NCBI GenBank assembly: GCA_964514655.1 | Contig: CAZEQY010000003.1 | Location: 1-64,000 of the forward strand | Length of the DNA stretch: 64,000 nt | DNA from: SZAS-7 sp964514655 | GTDB taxonomy: Bacteria > Chlamydiota > Chlamydiia > Chlamydiales > FEN-1388 | Direction: 5' to 3' | Shown here: positions 49,814-58,963 of the stretch, one piece after another | Numbering within the stretch: the stretch's first letter is position 1 | How the letters are laid out: each line of letters opens with the position of its first letter | Notes under the pieces: generated by a model | Told to the model about the DNA's origin: nothing | What the model saw: only the letters and a program-made list of their open reading frames with translations | Database searches by the model: none | Position numbers and translations under genes: made by a program

Positions 49814-52297
49814 CTACCGCTTTGGTTTTTCAGGAACGCCTGCTAAGTCGTAGCTCTTTTTGGAAATAAGCACATCGTGGTCATATTCCTGAAGAAGCCT
49901 TGGCTTGCCGTCGGTGTAGTACTTATTGAACTTGCCGTTACGTAGGCCGTTTGTGTATTCGCCTTCAAAGACCAAAATACCTTCCGGGCTCCACTGCATG
50001 GATGTACCGTGAAGTTTGCCATGCACGTAGTGGTTGACGCCTGCTTTTCTGCCGCTATCATAGTAGGTAACTTCCTCACCTTCTTGAAGGTCATCCGTAT
50101 AAAATGCCTCCTTAAAGATAGCGCCGCTTGGAAAGTACTGAATAAGCTTGCCATTTTGCTTGCCATCATGAAATTCTAGCGTCATGAGCGTGCTTCCTTC
50201 ATCAGAATAGCACGTAGTAAGACCTTCTTTTTTGCCATCTACAAATAAGACGCTTAAGACCTTGGTGCCCGCTTCATTATATTCACATACCTCACCATCA
50301 ATTTTGCCGTGCACATAGGTAGCTTCTTTTGCCTTTACCTTACCAAAGACGTTGTGGTAGGGGTAAAATAGCTGGTAAAGGCCATGTGGATGGTTATCTT
50401 TAAAGTACTGCTTTAGCTCTGAGCCGTCAGGAAAGTGCTGAAATAAAAAGCCATCAAGATTGCCATCTTTATAGGCAGCTTCATAGAGGAGCTCTCCCTT
50501 TTCTGACCAAAGTGACTTTTTGCCGGATAGCCTGCCATCTTTATACACAAAAAGTGCCTTCATGGTGCCATTTGGGAAAAAAGCAACCTGCTGGCCATCA
50601 AGCACACCATCTTTAAAGCGCGCAATAAGTGATACTTGCTGTTTTGGATAGTATTCCTTGCCTTCACCCACCGGCTTTCCTTTGACATAGCTATATTCCT
50701 TATGCAGCTTGCCATCTTCATACCAAGCAAGATATTCACCATCGATCTGGCCCTGTAGATAGCGCGTACGCACCTTTGGCTTACCGTTAGGATAGTACTC
50801 TTCTTCAAGACCATCTTTAAGGCCATTGATATAGTGCACCTTAAATTTAAGGCCACCTTGTGGATGCCACTCTTGGTGATACCCATGTGGCACACCGCGC
50901 ATAAAGTCTTGCTCGATTACGCACGTACCTGTTGGATGCCACTCGCTATGCTTGCCATGAGGATCTCCATCGATATAAGCCTTGCTAGACATGATCTTGC
51001 CATCTTCAAACCAGCACTCTTCATTTCCATGAACAAGCCCCTGCTTAAACGTTGCCTGATACTTCTTTTTGCCATTTTGGTACCAATGCGAGCAAAGGCC
51101 ATCTTTTTCACCATTACCAAAGATATAGGTAAGGCGCTTTTTGCCATCTTCATACCACTCATTTTGCTCGCCTGTTCTTTTGCCTTCGTCATATACAACG
51201 CTTACTGCAACTTCTCCGGAAGGGTGAAAGCTCTTTTGCTGGCCGTGAAATTGGGAATTTTTATAGTGAAGCTCATGCTTTAGCTTGCCATTTGGGTACC
51301 ATTCAAGGTAGGAGCCATTTTCTAGCATGTACTCCTTAGCTTGCACTCCATCTTGGTAGTATTCTGTAATGGGAGCAGCTAGCTTACCTGAGGCATCATA
51401 AGTTGCAACGTACAAAAGCTGTTTGCCATCATCACTATTTCGGTAGTGCTTACCCTGCGGTTTTCCTTTTTGGTAGCTTGCTTCGCCAATAAGCTGGCCA
51501 TTTGCATTCCAGTAACACTCTACACCATCTTTTTTTCCTGAAATGTACTGGACCTTGTGGCTTTCTTTGCCATTTGGATGATAGTGCACAAGATAGCCCT
51601 GTGCAAGCCCCCACTGAAACCCTTGAGTCTTCTTTACTGCCTGATCAGGATAGTACTCAGTGACTGCATTTTTTCCTTTAAAGTCGTGCAGCATGCCCTG
51701 GAAGTAAAACTTTACCTGCACTACCTGGCCATTTTCATTCCACGATGTCATCCTTCCCTGTAAAAGCCCATGGACATAGTTGAACGCCTGCTTTTTTTGT
51801 CCTGATGGGTAGTAGATATATCTATCAGCATGTAGCTGGCCATTTTGATAAACGCCAGTCTCTTGAAGGTGTCCCTCCTCGTCATATATGCTATAGGGGC
51901 CATGCTGAAGGTCATCTTTGTAGCTTTCTTGGCATGAAAGTACTTCGTTTGTATAAAACCACTGAAAGAGGCCATCTTTTTTCCCATCGGCAAAACTTGC
52001 AATGCTGCGCACGGTTCCATCCGGATAATAGCTCACGCACGATCCATGAAGCACTGTATCATCTTTTCTATCCTTAAGGTCCATTTCTGCAAGTAGTGCG
52101 CCTGCCGGATAGTACTGAATAGCCTTTACAGCTATATCGCCATCATAAAAAAAGATCTCCTCCACACCACCTTCTGGATAGTGTGACTGCACCTTTGTGA
52201 TCCATTGAGGTTCAATGGTTTTAAGATGCGCTTTTACTTCGGTAGCATCTAAAGAGAGTGAGAAAAAAAGAATGTAGAGATAGACAAAACGTCGCAT
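49814..52297 (-). CDS. Secreted MORN-repeat protein (YwqK-like), 827 aa
   Basis: A signal peptide (MRRFVYLYILFFSLSLDA) is followed by some 30 tandem repeats of about 22-24 residues with the pattern YxxGxxxxxxxYxxGxxxGxxxxWYxxGxL, e.g. GKKDGVECYWNANGQLIGEA and GKRTGEQNEWYEDGKKRLTY. These are MORN_2/YwqK-type units, which form elongated beta-hairpin stacks. It is likely periplasmic, outer-surface or secreted, and may bind lipids or proteins. The name 'YwqK antitoxin' used for the family does not imply a toxin here. It is downstream of the MFS gene (11 bp) and probably cotranscribed with it. Confidence 0.88.
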   Translation of the reverse strand: MRRFVYLYILFFSLSLDATEVKAHLKTIEPQWITKVQSHYPEGGVEEIFFYDGDIAVKAIQYYPAGALLAEMDLKDRKDDTVLHGSCVSYYPDGTVRSIASFADGKKDGLFQWFYTNEVLSCQESYKDDLQHGPYSIYDEEGHLQETGVYQNGQLHADRYIYYPSGQKKQAFNYVHGLLQGRMTSWNENGQVVQVKFYFQGMLHDFKGKNAVTEYYPDQAVKKTQGFQWGLAQGYLVHYHPNGKESHKVQYISGKKDGVECYWNANGQLIGEASYQKGKPQGKHYRNSDDGKQLLYVATYDASGKLAAPITEYYQDGVQAKEYMLENGSYLEWYPNGKLKHELHYKNSQFHGQQKSFHPSGEVAVSVVYDEGKRTGEQNEWYEDGKKRLTYIFGNGEKDGLCSHWYQNGKKKYQATFKQGLVHGNEECWFEDGKIMSSKAYIDGDPHGKHSEWHPTGTCVIEQDFMRGVPHGYHQEWHPQGGLKFKVHYINGLKDGLEEEYYPNGKPKVRTRYLQGQIDGEYLAWYEDGKLHKEYSYVKGKPVGEGKEYYPKQQVSLIARFKDGVLDGQQVAFFPNGTMKALFVYKDGRLSGKKSLWSEKGELLYEAAYKDGNLDGFLFQHFPDGSELKQYFKDNHPHGLYQLFYPYHNVFGKVKAKEATYVHGKIDGEVCEYNEAGTKVLSVLFVDGKKEGLTTCYSDEGSTLMTLEFHDGKQNGKLIQYFPSGAIFKEAFYTDDLQEGEEVTYYDSGRKAGVNHYVHGKLHGTSMQWSPEGILVFEGEYTNGLRNGKFNKYYTDGKPRLLQEYDHDVLISKKSYDLAGVPEKPKR

Positions 52298-52308
52298 GAG
52301 AAGATCCT

Positions 52309-53487
52309 TTACACGTTTACAACTTCATACACACGCTTAGGAAGTTGCATATTCACATAACAAGAAATAAGTTGCACTGCTCCCATAATACTTAAAGAGA
52401 TAGCAGCTGCATGTTCATCAAAAAGCGTTGCCAAATAGCCACTTACGCCAAGGCCCAAACTTTCAGAAAATAGCCACACAAAGCCCATCAAAAAGGCAAG
52501 CACCACTCCGCGGTGCTGGGGCACCATCTGTGAGCCTAAAGCCCAGATAAGTGGAGGCACACTCCCAAGCGTAGCACCTAGCATAAACAAAAGGACAAAA
52601 AGAAGCTCTACAGAAAATGCTGCAGGAATCAAAAGAAGGTAGTAGCTTATAAACGTAAGAGTAGAAGCTACTATGATCACAAGGCGAGTAGAGGCCTTAT
52701 CAGCTACATACCCAAATAGAGGCGGCCCAAGCGTTGCCCCTATCATCAAAACAAGGTGACCTCCTCCAAATACTACCCAAGGGGCGTACCCCCGCTCTTG
52801 AAGTAGATCAGGAAGCAAAAAGACAAGCGACCAGAGGACAATTTGGTTGCCAAGCATGCTCACATATAGTGCTCGAAGCTCTTTTATCCGTAAAAAGCGC
52901 ATGTATAGGGTTAATGAACCCTTTTTTTGCTCCGAATTAGCATTAGAGCCTGTTCTTTGACCTATAAAAAAGAGCGTTGCAAGCGCTAAAACAAGCGATG
53001 GAGCCGCTAGGTACGCAGTCTCGCCATCTCGACTAGAGTGCATCCACGAAAAAAGTGACTGACTAATGCCAAGCCCAAGCATGCCAGAAGCAGTAAATAG
53101 CCCCATAACACTTGAGCGGTTTGTTGTGCTGAGGTTCGATAATATGCTTGCAGCTGTAGGGTGAAAGGCTGCAGAGCCCAAGCAGGTACATAGATACAAA
53201 AGAAAAAACAAAAGATAGCTTGAGGTATAGCTAAAAAAGCATGCAGCACAGGCAAAACTTAGCCCAAATACAAGTAGCGCCCGCTGAAACCCTCTATCAC
53301 AGAGCCCTCCCACATACCCCTGAAGCCCTTCTCCAATGACAACACAGGAGCCTGCCACAAGCCCTGCAATGGCAAGGTCGAGCCCTGCCATAGTCTTAAA
53401 CACTGGCCAAATGCCAAGCATAAAGTCTACAGAAAAGTGCCCAATACAAATAAAGGCAATAAGAAGAAGTGTTCTATTCGTATTCAT
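52309..53487 (-). CDS. MFS transporter, fosmidomycin-resistance-like
   Basis: This 392-residue transporter has about twelve hydrophobic segments. The N-terminal IAFICIGHFSVDFMLGIWPV, with a central loop near TGSNANSEQKKGS, resembles the Fsr/YfnC group of MFS exporters. ATG 53487 (MNTNRTL) directly precedes the first helix; the longer frame from 53571 adds a basic stretch not typical of the family. The substrate is unknown. It transcribes toward the MORN gene and diverges from glgC. Confidence 0.85.
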   Translation of the reverse strand: MNTNRTLLLIAFICIGHFSVDFMLGIWPVFKTMAGLDLAIAGLVAGSCVVIGEGLQGYVGGLCDRGFQRALLVFGLSFACAACFFSYTSSYLLFFLLYLCTCLGSAAFHPTAASILSNLSTTNRSSVMGLFTASGMLGLGISQSLFSWMHSSRDGETAYLAAPSLVLALATLFFIGQRTGSNANSEQKKGSLTLYMRFLRIKELRALYVSMLGNQIVLWSLVFLLPDLLQERGYAPWVVFGGGHLVLMIGATLGPPLFGYVADKASTRLVIIVASTLTFISYYLLLIPAAFSVELLFVLLFMLGATLGSVPPLIWALGSQMVPQHRGVVLAFLMGFVWLFSESLGLGVSGYLATLFDEHAAAISLSIMGAVQLISCYVNMQLPKRVYEVVNV

Positions 53488-53625
53488 AGGAGACCGATAA
53501 TACCAAAAAAAAGATTTTCTGTCTCGCAATCTCCTCGAAAATTCGTAATTTTTACATTTTAAAATTGACAAAAAGATGAGAAATCTTAATAGAGGGGGAA
53601 AAGAGCAATAAAGAAATAATAGATC

Positions 53626-54975
53626 ATGTCTATACTAACAAACTCGATGCAAAAAACAGCATCAGAAAAGCCAAAGAAAACAAAGAAACATCGCGTTGAT
53701 ATGTCGCGAGTAGCGTGCGTTATTTTAGGTGGCGGCCAGGGTACTAGGCTTTATCCCCTCACAACTCGCAACTGTAAGCCTGCAATTTTATTTGGCGGAC
53801 GCTTTCGCTTAGTAGACGTGCCACTTTCTAATGCCTTAAACGCTAATATTAATAAAAATTATATTGTTACCCAGTTTTTGGCAGCATCACTTCACCAGCA
53901 TATCTTTCAGTCCTATCGCAATAGGTCTCATGGCCAAGGATTTATTGAAATTCTAGGCGCCGAGCAAAAACCTGAAAAAGGCGGCTGGTATAAGGGCACT
54001 GCAGACGCCATCCGGCAAAATCTAGAGTATCTTATCGAAACTCCGGCAGATTATTTTCTTATTCTTTCAGGTGATCAGCTCTACCATATGGACTTTCAAA
54101 AAATGGTTGAAACTGCTCAGGATAAAGATGTTGACGTTTTAGTTGCCACCTTGCCTGTAAACAGAAAAGATGCAAGGCGCATGGGCATTATGAAAGTCAA
54201 CGAAGACCAATCTATAATAGACTTTTTTGAAAAGCCACAGGATGACGACACTCTTGATCGCTTTATGACAATGGATTCAGCGCTAGAAAAGATGGGGCTA
54301 CCAACAGGCAGCGATCGCAACTTTTTAGGCTCAATGGGCATCTACCTCTTTAAGCGCTCATGCCTGCTAAAACTACTGATAGAAGATATGCGCGATGACT
54401 TTGGCAAGCACCTGATTCCTACAAAGGTGAAAGCCGGTAGCATCGGAGCCTTTGTTCACGACGATTACTGGGAAGATATCGGCACAATAGAATCATTTTA
54501 TGAAGCAAATATCGCCCTTACCCAAAAAAATCCGCCCTTCAACCTCTATGATGAATCCTATCCTATTGCAACATCGCATTCTTGCCTGCCGGGCGCTCGC
54601 ATCTTTAATACAGCCATTAACGACTCTATCATCTGCGAAGGATCAATCATAGAAGCTGAAAGCATTACAAACAGCATTCTTGGCCAAAGAAGCATCGTAA
54701 AAAAGGGAACCCTCATAGATAGCTCCTACATCATGGGTAATGACTTTTACGACCTTCCTCACCAAGAAGCTCATGGCCTACCCGATAGCCTCATTATCGA
54801 AGAAGACTGCCACATAAGGCGCGCAATCATCGATAAAAACGTCTACATCGGAAAAGGCGCCAAGCTCATCAACAAAAACAACCTTCGCGAATATGATGGC
54901 CAAGGCATCTACATCCGCGATGGCATCATCGTTGTTCAACGCGGCGCAACTATTGCTCCTGGATTTATTCTCTGA
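53626..54975 (+). CDS. glgC: Glucose-1-phosphate adenylyltransferase (GlgC)
   Basis: The 449-residue enzyme makes ADP-glucose for glycogen. The N-terminal nucleotidyl-transferase motif GGGQGTRLYPLTTRNCKPAI is at about 33-52. The substrate regions GTADAIRQN, LSGDQLYHMD and HDDYWEDIGTIESF are present. A C-terminal left-handed beta-helix carries hexapeptide repeats. A plant-like N-terminal form (TRLYPLT) is typical of chlamydial GlgC. The neighbouring phosphoesterase is also a neighbour in Chlamydia. The ORF starts with a 25-residue Lys-rich extension. Confidence 0.95.
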   Translation: MSILTNSMQKTASEKPKKTKKHRVDMSRVACVILGGGQGTRLYPLTTRNCKPAILFGGRFRLVDVPLSNALNANINKNYIVTQFLAASLHQHIFQSYRNRSHGQGFIEILGAEQKPEKGGWYKGTADAIRQNLEYLIETPADYFLILSGDQLYHMDFQKMVETAQDKDVDVLVATLPVNRKDARRMGIMKVNEDQSIIDFFEKPQDDDTLDRFMTMDSALEKMGLPTGSDRNFLGSMGIYLFKRSCLLKLLIEDMRDDFGKHLIPTKVKAGSIGAFVHDDYWEDIGTIESFYEANIALTQKNPPFNLYDESYPIATSHSCLPGARIFNTAINDSIICEGSIIEAESITNSILGQRSIVKKGTLIDSSYIMGNDFYDLPHQEAHGLPDSLIIEEDCHIRRAIIDKNVYIGKGAKLINKNNLREYDGQGIYIRDGIIVVQRGATIAPGFIL

Positions 54976-55033
54976 TATTATGTACGCTACCTACCATTAT
55001 CCGGGCACGAAGGTATCTTAGGACAAGATCATT

Positions 55034-55774
55034 ATGGCTATTTGGGCAATCGCAGATTTACACTTATCGTTTGGCATTGTGGGCAAGGAAATGCATGTCT
55101 TTGGGCCAGAATGGCTTAACCATCATGAAAAGATAAAAGCCCACTGGGATGCGCATGTGTCAAAAGATGACCTTGTGCTGATTCCCGGCGATATATCATG
55201 GGCAATGCGCCTTGATGAAGCAGCAGCTGATCTTAACTGGATTGCCGAGCGTCCAGGAACCAAACTTTTTATCCGCGGCAATCACGACTACTGGTGCGCC
55301 GCCCCTACAAAGGTGAGAAAAGTACTACCGGATTCTATTCACCTCATCTGGTCAGATGCCTTTTTATGGAACGATGTAGCAGTATGCGGCACGCGCCTTT
55401 GGGATAGTCCGGAATATGACTTTGGCCCCTACATCGAGATGAAAAAGCCCATAAAAGAAAGTACTACTGACAAAGATCAAGAAGATATGGAGCACGTCTT
55501 TCGCCGCGAAGTAATGCGCCTAGAGACCGCCCTTAATGCCATGAATAAACAGGCTCGCCTCAAAATTGCCATGGTGCACTATCCCCCCATAAGTGCTGAC
55601 CTGCAGCCCTCAACAGTATCTAACATGTTTGAAAAAGCAGGCGTCACCCACTGTGTCTTTGGCCACTTACACAACGTGCGACCCCATCACACCATGTTTG
55701 GCACACGAAACGGCATTCACTACCACCTCGTCGCCTGCGACTGGCTGGGCTTCAAACTCCTACAAATCGCCTAA
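55034..55774 (+). CDS. Calcineurin-like metallophosphoesterase
   Basis: The 246-residue protein shows all dimetal motifs of the family in order: DLHLS, GDISW, GNHDYW, and the later His motifs MVHYPP and GHLHN. Such enzymes cleave phosphomonoesters, phosphodiesters or nucleotides. It follows glgC by 58 bp, as in Chlamydia. The substrate is undetermined. Its stop overlaps the convergent next gene by 4 bp. Confidence 0.92.
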   Translation: MAIWAIADLHLSFGIVGKEMHVFGPEWLNHHEKIKAHWDAHVSKDDLVLIPGDISWAMRLDEAAADLNWIAERPGTKLFIRGNHDYWCAAPTKVRKVLPDSIHLIWSDAFLWNDVAVCGTRLWDSPEYDFGPYIEMKKPIKESTTDKDQEDMEHVFRREVMRLETALNAMNKQARLKIAMVHYPPISADLQPSTVSNMFEKAGVTHCVFGHLHNVRPHHTMFGTRNGIHYHLVACDWLGFKLLQIA

Positions 55775-56742
55775 GCAGGTCGTAGCATCTTGTCGAAAAG
55801 GGCAAGGTCGGGATCCGACTTAGAGAAACAAGTTGTGTGACTCTGGCGTTTTTCTCGCAATTGTTCTAGCGCTTCAGCTTGATCGTGAAGATCAAGGGAA
55901 TGCATGATGTCACTTGAGATGTGCAATAGCTCCTGAAACTCCTCTTCCTCTTGCACAAGGGCAAGGCTGCGAATAGCAACGTGACGAAAGAGTTCAAAGT
56001 CCGGCAGACTCACAAGGTATGAGAGAATATCAAAATTAAACTCTAGATCAGGCGACTGAGACTCATGGCGGAAGATTTTAGCAAGTAGCTCATGGCCCTT
56101 TCTGATGTCATTTACCCCAATAATGCGGGCATGGATAAGATCAAACCACTTTTTTTCCGGCATAAAAGGATAAAACTGCTCTAAAAGTTCTTCAGCATAG
56201 GCATATTCATGATGCGCAATGAGGTCGCTAAAATAGTCGATAAGAAAAGACTGCACATCGTTAGCAAGGTATTCAGAAACGGCTTCATAGACCTCATCGC
56301 GAGAAAGGCCTTGATCCACATTTTCTTCAAGTGCTGCATGAAAACTTAAAAGTGCATCTTCTAGAGTCTCATCACTTGCCAGCTCGCCCTGGTCATATAA
56401 AAATATTTGATGATCAAGCTCATCGCATATGATAGAGATGCTCTGCTTGTCATTGGCAAGACGGCGCCAAAGCTCAAATACAACTAGGTATAACTTATCC
56501 TGGTTCTCTTTATCATCAGCAAGATGGTCAAAAAGCTCTTCTGGGCTATCATACTCATCTGCATAGGCTACAAAGCTATGGCGATCTAGCGCAATCTCAT
56601 ACGATTGAAGGCGACTAAATAGCTCTTCAAGTGAGAGGGCACGATAATCCTCAACCTTCCAAGGTTCTACAGAGAAGGTAGGATTTTGTAAAAAACTCAT
56701 TCGTAATGAGTTATAAAGGGCTTTTGGCGAAATTTCCATCAC
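55771..56742 (-). CDS. Hypothetical acidic helical protein (323 aa)
   Basis: No family is recognised. The protein is strongly acidic (Asp/Glu-rich) and alpha-helical, e.g. HQIFLYDQGELASDETLEDA and VAIRSLALVQEEEEFQELLH, with possible helical-repeat character. There is no signal peptide or membrane span. ATG 56742 is the longest start; ATG 56700 (MSFLQNPT) is an alternative. It may be a chaperone-like or regulatory protein; no function is proposed. Confidence 0.62.
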   Translation of the reverse strand: MMEISPKALYNSLRMSFLQNPTFSVEPWKVEDYRALSLEELFSRLQSYEIALDRHSFVAYADEYDSPEELFDHLADDKENQDKLYLVVFELWRRLANDKQSISIICDELDHQIFLYDQGELASDETLEDALLSFHAALEENVDQGLSRDEVYEAVSEYLANDVQSFLIDYFSDLIAHHEYAYAEELLEQFYPFMPEKKWFDLIHARIIGVNDIRKGHELLAKIFRHESQSPDLEFNFDILSYLVSLPDFELFRHVAIRSLALVQEEEEFQELLHISSDIMHSLDLHDQAEALEQLREKRQSHTTCFSKSDPDLALFDKMLRPA

Positions 56743-56792
56743 ATGACCATTCTAAAACAACAATTTTGCCAACTTTAAAATTATCAATCAAA

Positions 56793-58205
56793 TTATTTCC
56801 GCGTTACATACACTTTAAAGATATATGGAGAAGCAGCAGAATCACTTTGATCATTAGTATTTGGCAAAGTACTCATAATACCTCCCACGATATATCCTAT
56901 ATGCGTTTTTTTCTTCTTTAATTGATCAAATTTAACGACATAATTTGGGTATAAAGGAGCTTTAGATTTAGGAAAAAAACCCGCTCCTGCACCAAAAAGC
57001 AGTGTATTGCCAGGGTTTGACCCTGTGCTTACAATCGTAGGAAATGTAGCGTCCATAAGGTATTGCGACTGGCGCTTATTTCTATCTCGCTTAATGGTTG
57101 TTATCTGGTTTATAAATGGAACTTCAGCATCGGTTTCAAATTGGCCATCGTCAAAATAGCCGTAACTTATGCCGCCAAAGAGCAGCGTGTACATCTCCTT
57201 TTCACACTCTGAATATAATCCTAGCGTTGCAGAAACGTAGTTATTCATGCCTTGTTTGAACGCAAAAGGATCATCAATCGACTCCATACTATTTGAACCA
57301 TCCGGCATAATAGTGACAGGTACAGTCCAAATACCGGTGGTAAGTGTAAACACTCCGGAATAGGCCATAAGCAAAGGGCGAGTCCTACCCTTATAATGCT
57401 CCATCATAGGAAGGACGTTTAGGTCTCGTCGGCGATAGTTTGGATCAGGAACTTCAGGAATAGCATCTTCTATAGTTGCACTCAAGTGTTTGCCATCATC
57501 ATGTATTCTAAAGCGCCTCACTTGCTGCGTATAGACGCCATTTGAACCAGATTCATAAAAGCCTACAAAGTTTTGCCCAAAAATTAAGAGCGTAGGCTCA
57601 TCACCAATTTGTGCCATCTCGCCGCCTGTCACCTGAAAGGCACTGTCATGTATCTGACGAATGTACTTTGATGCTGGATGATCAGTCTTCTCAAGCACCC
57701 AACGAATCATACCGGGAATATCGATAGCAGTAAGTGTATCTTTAGTTGAAAACTGCCCTGTAGCACTATCCACGCCGTAGCCGCCAGTAATATAAAGCGT
57801 CTTATCTTTTTGATAATACTGTGGGCTTGTAACAGATAGTGTATCTATAACAGCTTGTGAAAGACCAGATGCAGGCTCTTGTAGATCTCGACTCCACGTT
57901 CTTTTTTTATGAGGGTCAACAACATATACGCCGGTATTTTGCTTATCCGGCGGAAAATTATTATCATCTGGGCCAAAACCATGCATACCATTTACCCTAC
58001 CAGCAAGAATCAGCCATTTACCTTTATAAAAAGCCTGCACAAATGAGTGTAGGCCATTTGGCAAACTAAAGCTTGCCTGCTCTACTTCTACCGTAAAGGG
58101 AAGGCCACCCGGAGGAAAAATGGGAGTAAGAGTAGGCGTTTGATTATCTGCAGATAAAAATAGGGCCGCTACGATAAACAATATATTCATTGCTAGTTTT
58201 AGCAT
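56793..58205 (-). CDS. Secreted Kelch-like beta-propeller protein (470 aa)
   Basis: The signal peptide (MLKLAMNILFIVAALFLSA) is followed by repeated beta-blades with Kelch-like signatures: WLILAGRVNGMHGFG, TLYITGGYGVDSATG, LLIFGQNFVGFYESG, YTLLFGGISYGYFDDG, TLLFGAGAGFFP and HIGYIVGGIMSTL. It probably folds as a six-bladed or larger propeller in the periplasm or outside the cell. Kelch propellers usually bind proteins or sugars. It lies 8 bp after batE and likely shares that operon. Confidence 0.72.
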   Translation of the reverse strand: MLKLAMNILFIVAALFLSADNQTPTLTPIFPPGGLPFTVEVEQASFSLPNGLHSFVQAFYKGKWLILAGRVNGMHGFGPDDNNFPPDKQNTGVYVVDPHKKRTWSRDLQEPASGLSQAVIDTLSVTSPQYYQKDKTLYITGGYGVDSATGQFSTKDTLTAIDIPGMIRWVLEKTDHPASKYIRQIHDSAFQVTGGEMAQIGDEPTLLIFGQNFVGFYESGSNGVYTQQVRRFRIHDDGKHLSATIEDAIPEVPDPNYRRRDLNVLPMMEHYKGRTRPLLMAYSGVFTLTTGIWTVPVTIMPDGSNSMESIDDPFAFKQGMNNYVSATLGLYSECEKEMYTLLFGGISYGYFDDGQFETDAEVPFINQITTIKRDRNKRQSQYLMDATFPTIVSTGSNPGNTLLFGAGAGFFPKSKAPLYPNYVVKFDQLKKKKTHIGYIVGGIMSTLPNTNDQSDSAASPYIFKVYVTRK

Positions 58206-58213
58206 AATTTCTC

Positions 58214-58963
58214 CTAAATGATTCTTACATACTCTTTAGACACATATCCCACGTCGCCAGATGCCGTTCTCACCTTTAGCCAGTTGCCATTCTGCAGCAC
58301 TTCGATAACGCTCACACGCGTTCCAGAAAGGGCCGGAGTACCAACTAGCGCGGCATATTGATCACCGGCATCTCTTCTTAAAGCAACAGGCTTAACTACG
58401 ATAGCCTGTGGAGGAGTAAAATAGTCCACCCACACAATGCTTGCCACAAAGACTAAAGAGACCCAAAGTAAGATAAGCGCTACTTTTTTAAACACAAGCT
58501 GTGGAACCCAGAGATACACTGACAAAAGCGTAAAGGCAATAAAAAAGAGAAAAAGCACCGTTATTTCTTTTTCGTTATGTGACATTTTATAGTGAAAAAA
58601 GAGTAAGTAGCTTTGCAAAATATTTGGCTCGCCATCTTGGATATTTGCTTTTTGCAAAGCTATATTGAGGTTAGTTCTTGCTTCAGAAAAACGAGGAGCT
58701 TCTTTTAGCGCCTTATTGTAGTACAAAATAGCATAGCCATACTCATTAAGCTGGTAATAAGTATTGGCAATATTGTAAAGCAATGTGGCAGACGGGTTGT
58801 CTGTTTGCATCTGCAAATAATAGGTCAAGGCCTCATTAAAGGCCCGCTTTCGCTCATCAGTATTAGAAGCTTGCTCACCTTGTCTATACTTTAAAAAAGC
58901 CTGATCATCAGCCTGTATGAGGAGTGGTATAAGTAAAAAAAGTAGTGCAAATTTTCTTAACAT
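58214..58963 (-). CDS. BatE-like TPR/SH3 membrane protein
   Basis: The 249-residue protein has a signal peptide (MLRKFALLFLLIPLLIQA). TPR units follow (ALTYYLQMQTDNPSATLLYN, YAILYYNKALKEAPRFSEAR). Two membrane helices (VLFLFFIAFTLLSVYLWVPQ, VALILLWVSLVFVASIVWVD) lead to a C-terminal bacterial SH3 domain (LSGTRVSVIEVLQNGNWLKV). This is the BatE layout of the Bat (Bacteroides aerotolerance) operon. It abuts batD by one base. BatA, BatB and MoxR genes are not in the window. Confidence 0.82.
   Translation of the reverse strand: MLRKFALLFLLIPLLIQADDQAFLKYRQGEQASNTDERKRAFNEALTYYLQMQTDNPSATLLYNIANTYYQLNEYGYAILYYNKALKEAPRFSEARTNLNIALQKANIQDGEPNILQSYLLFFHYKMSHNEKEITVLFLFFIAFTLLSVYLWVPQLVFKKVALILLWVSLVFVASIVWVDYFTPPQAIVVKPVALRRDAGDQYAALVGTPALSGTRVSVIEVLQNGNWLKVRTASGDVGYVSKEYVRII

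Noticed and set aside
49806..49814. Run of nine C residues as a phase-variation tract
   Set aside because: It lies past the MORN stop codon and after the bicupin stop, so slippage would not change either protein.
53565..53595. TTGACA before glgC as its promoter
   Set aside because: No acceptable -10 at 16-18 bp spacing.
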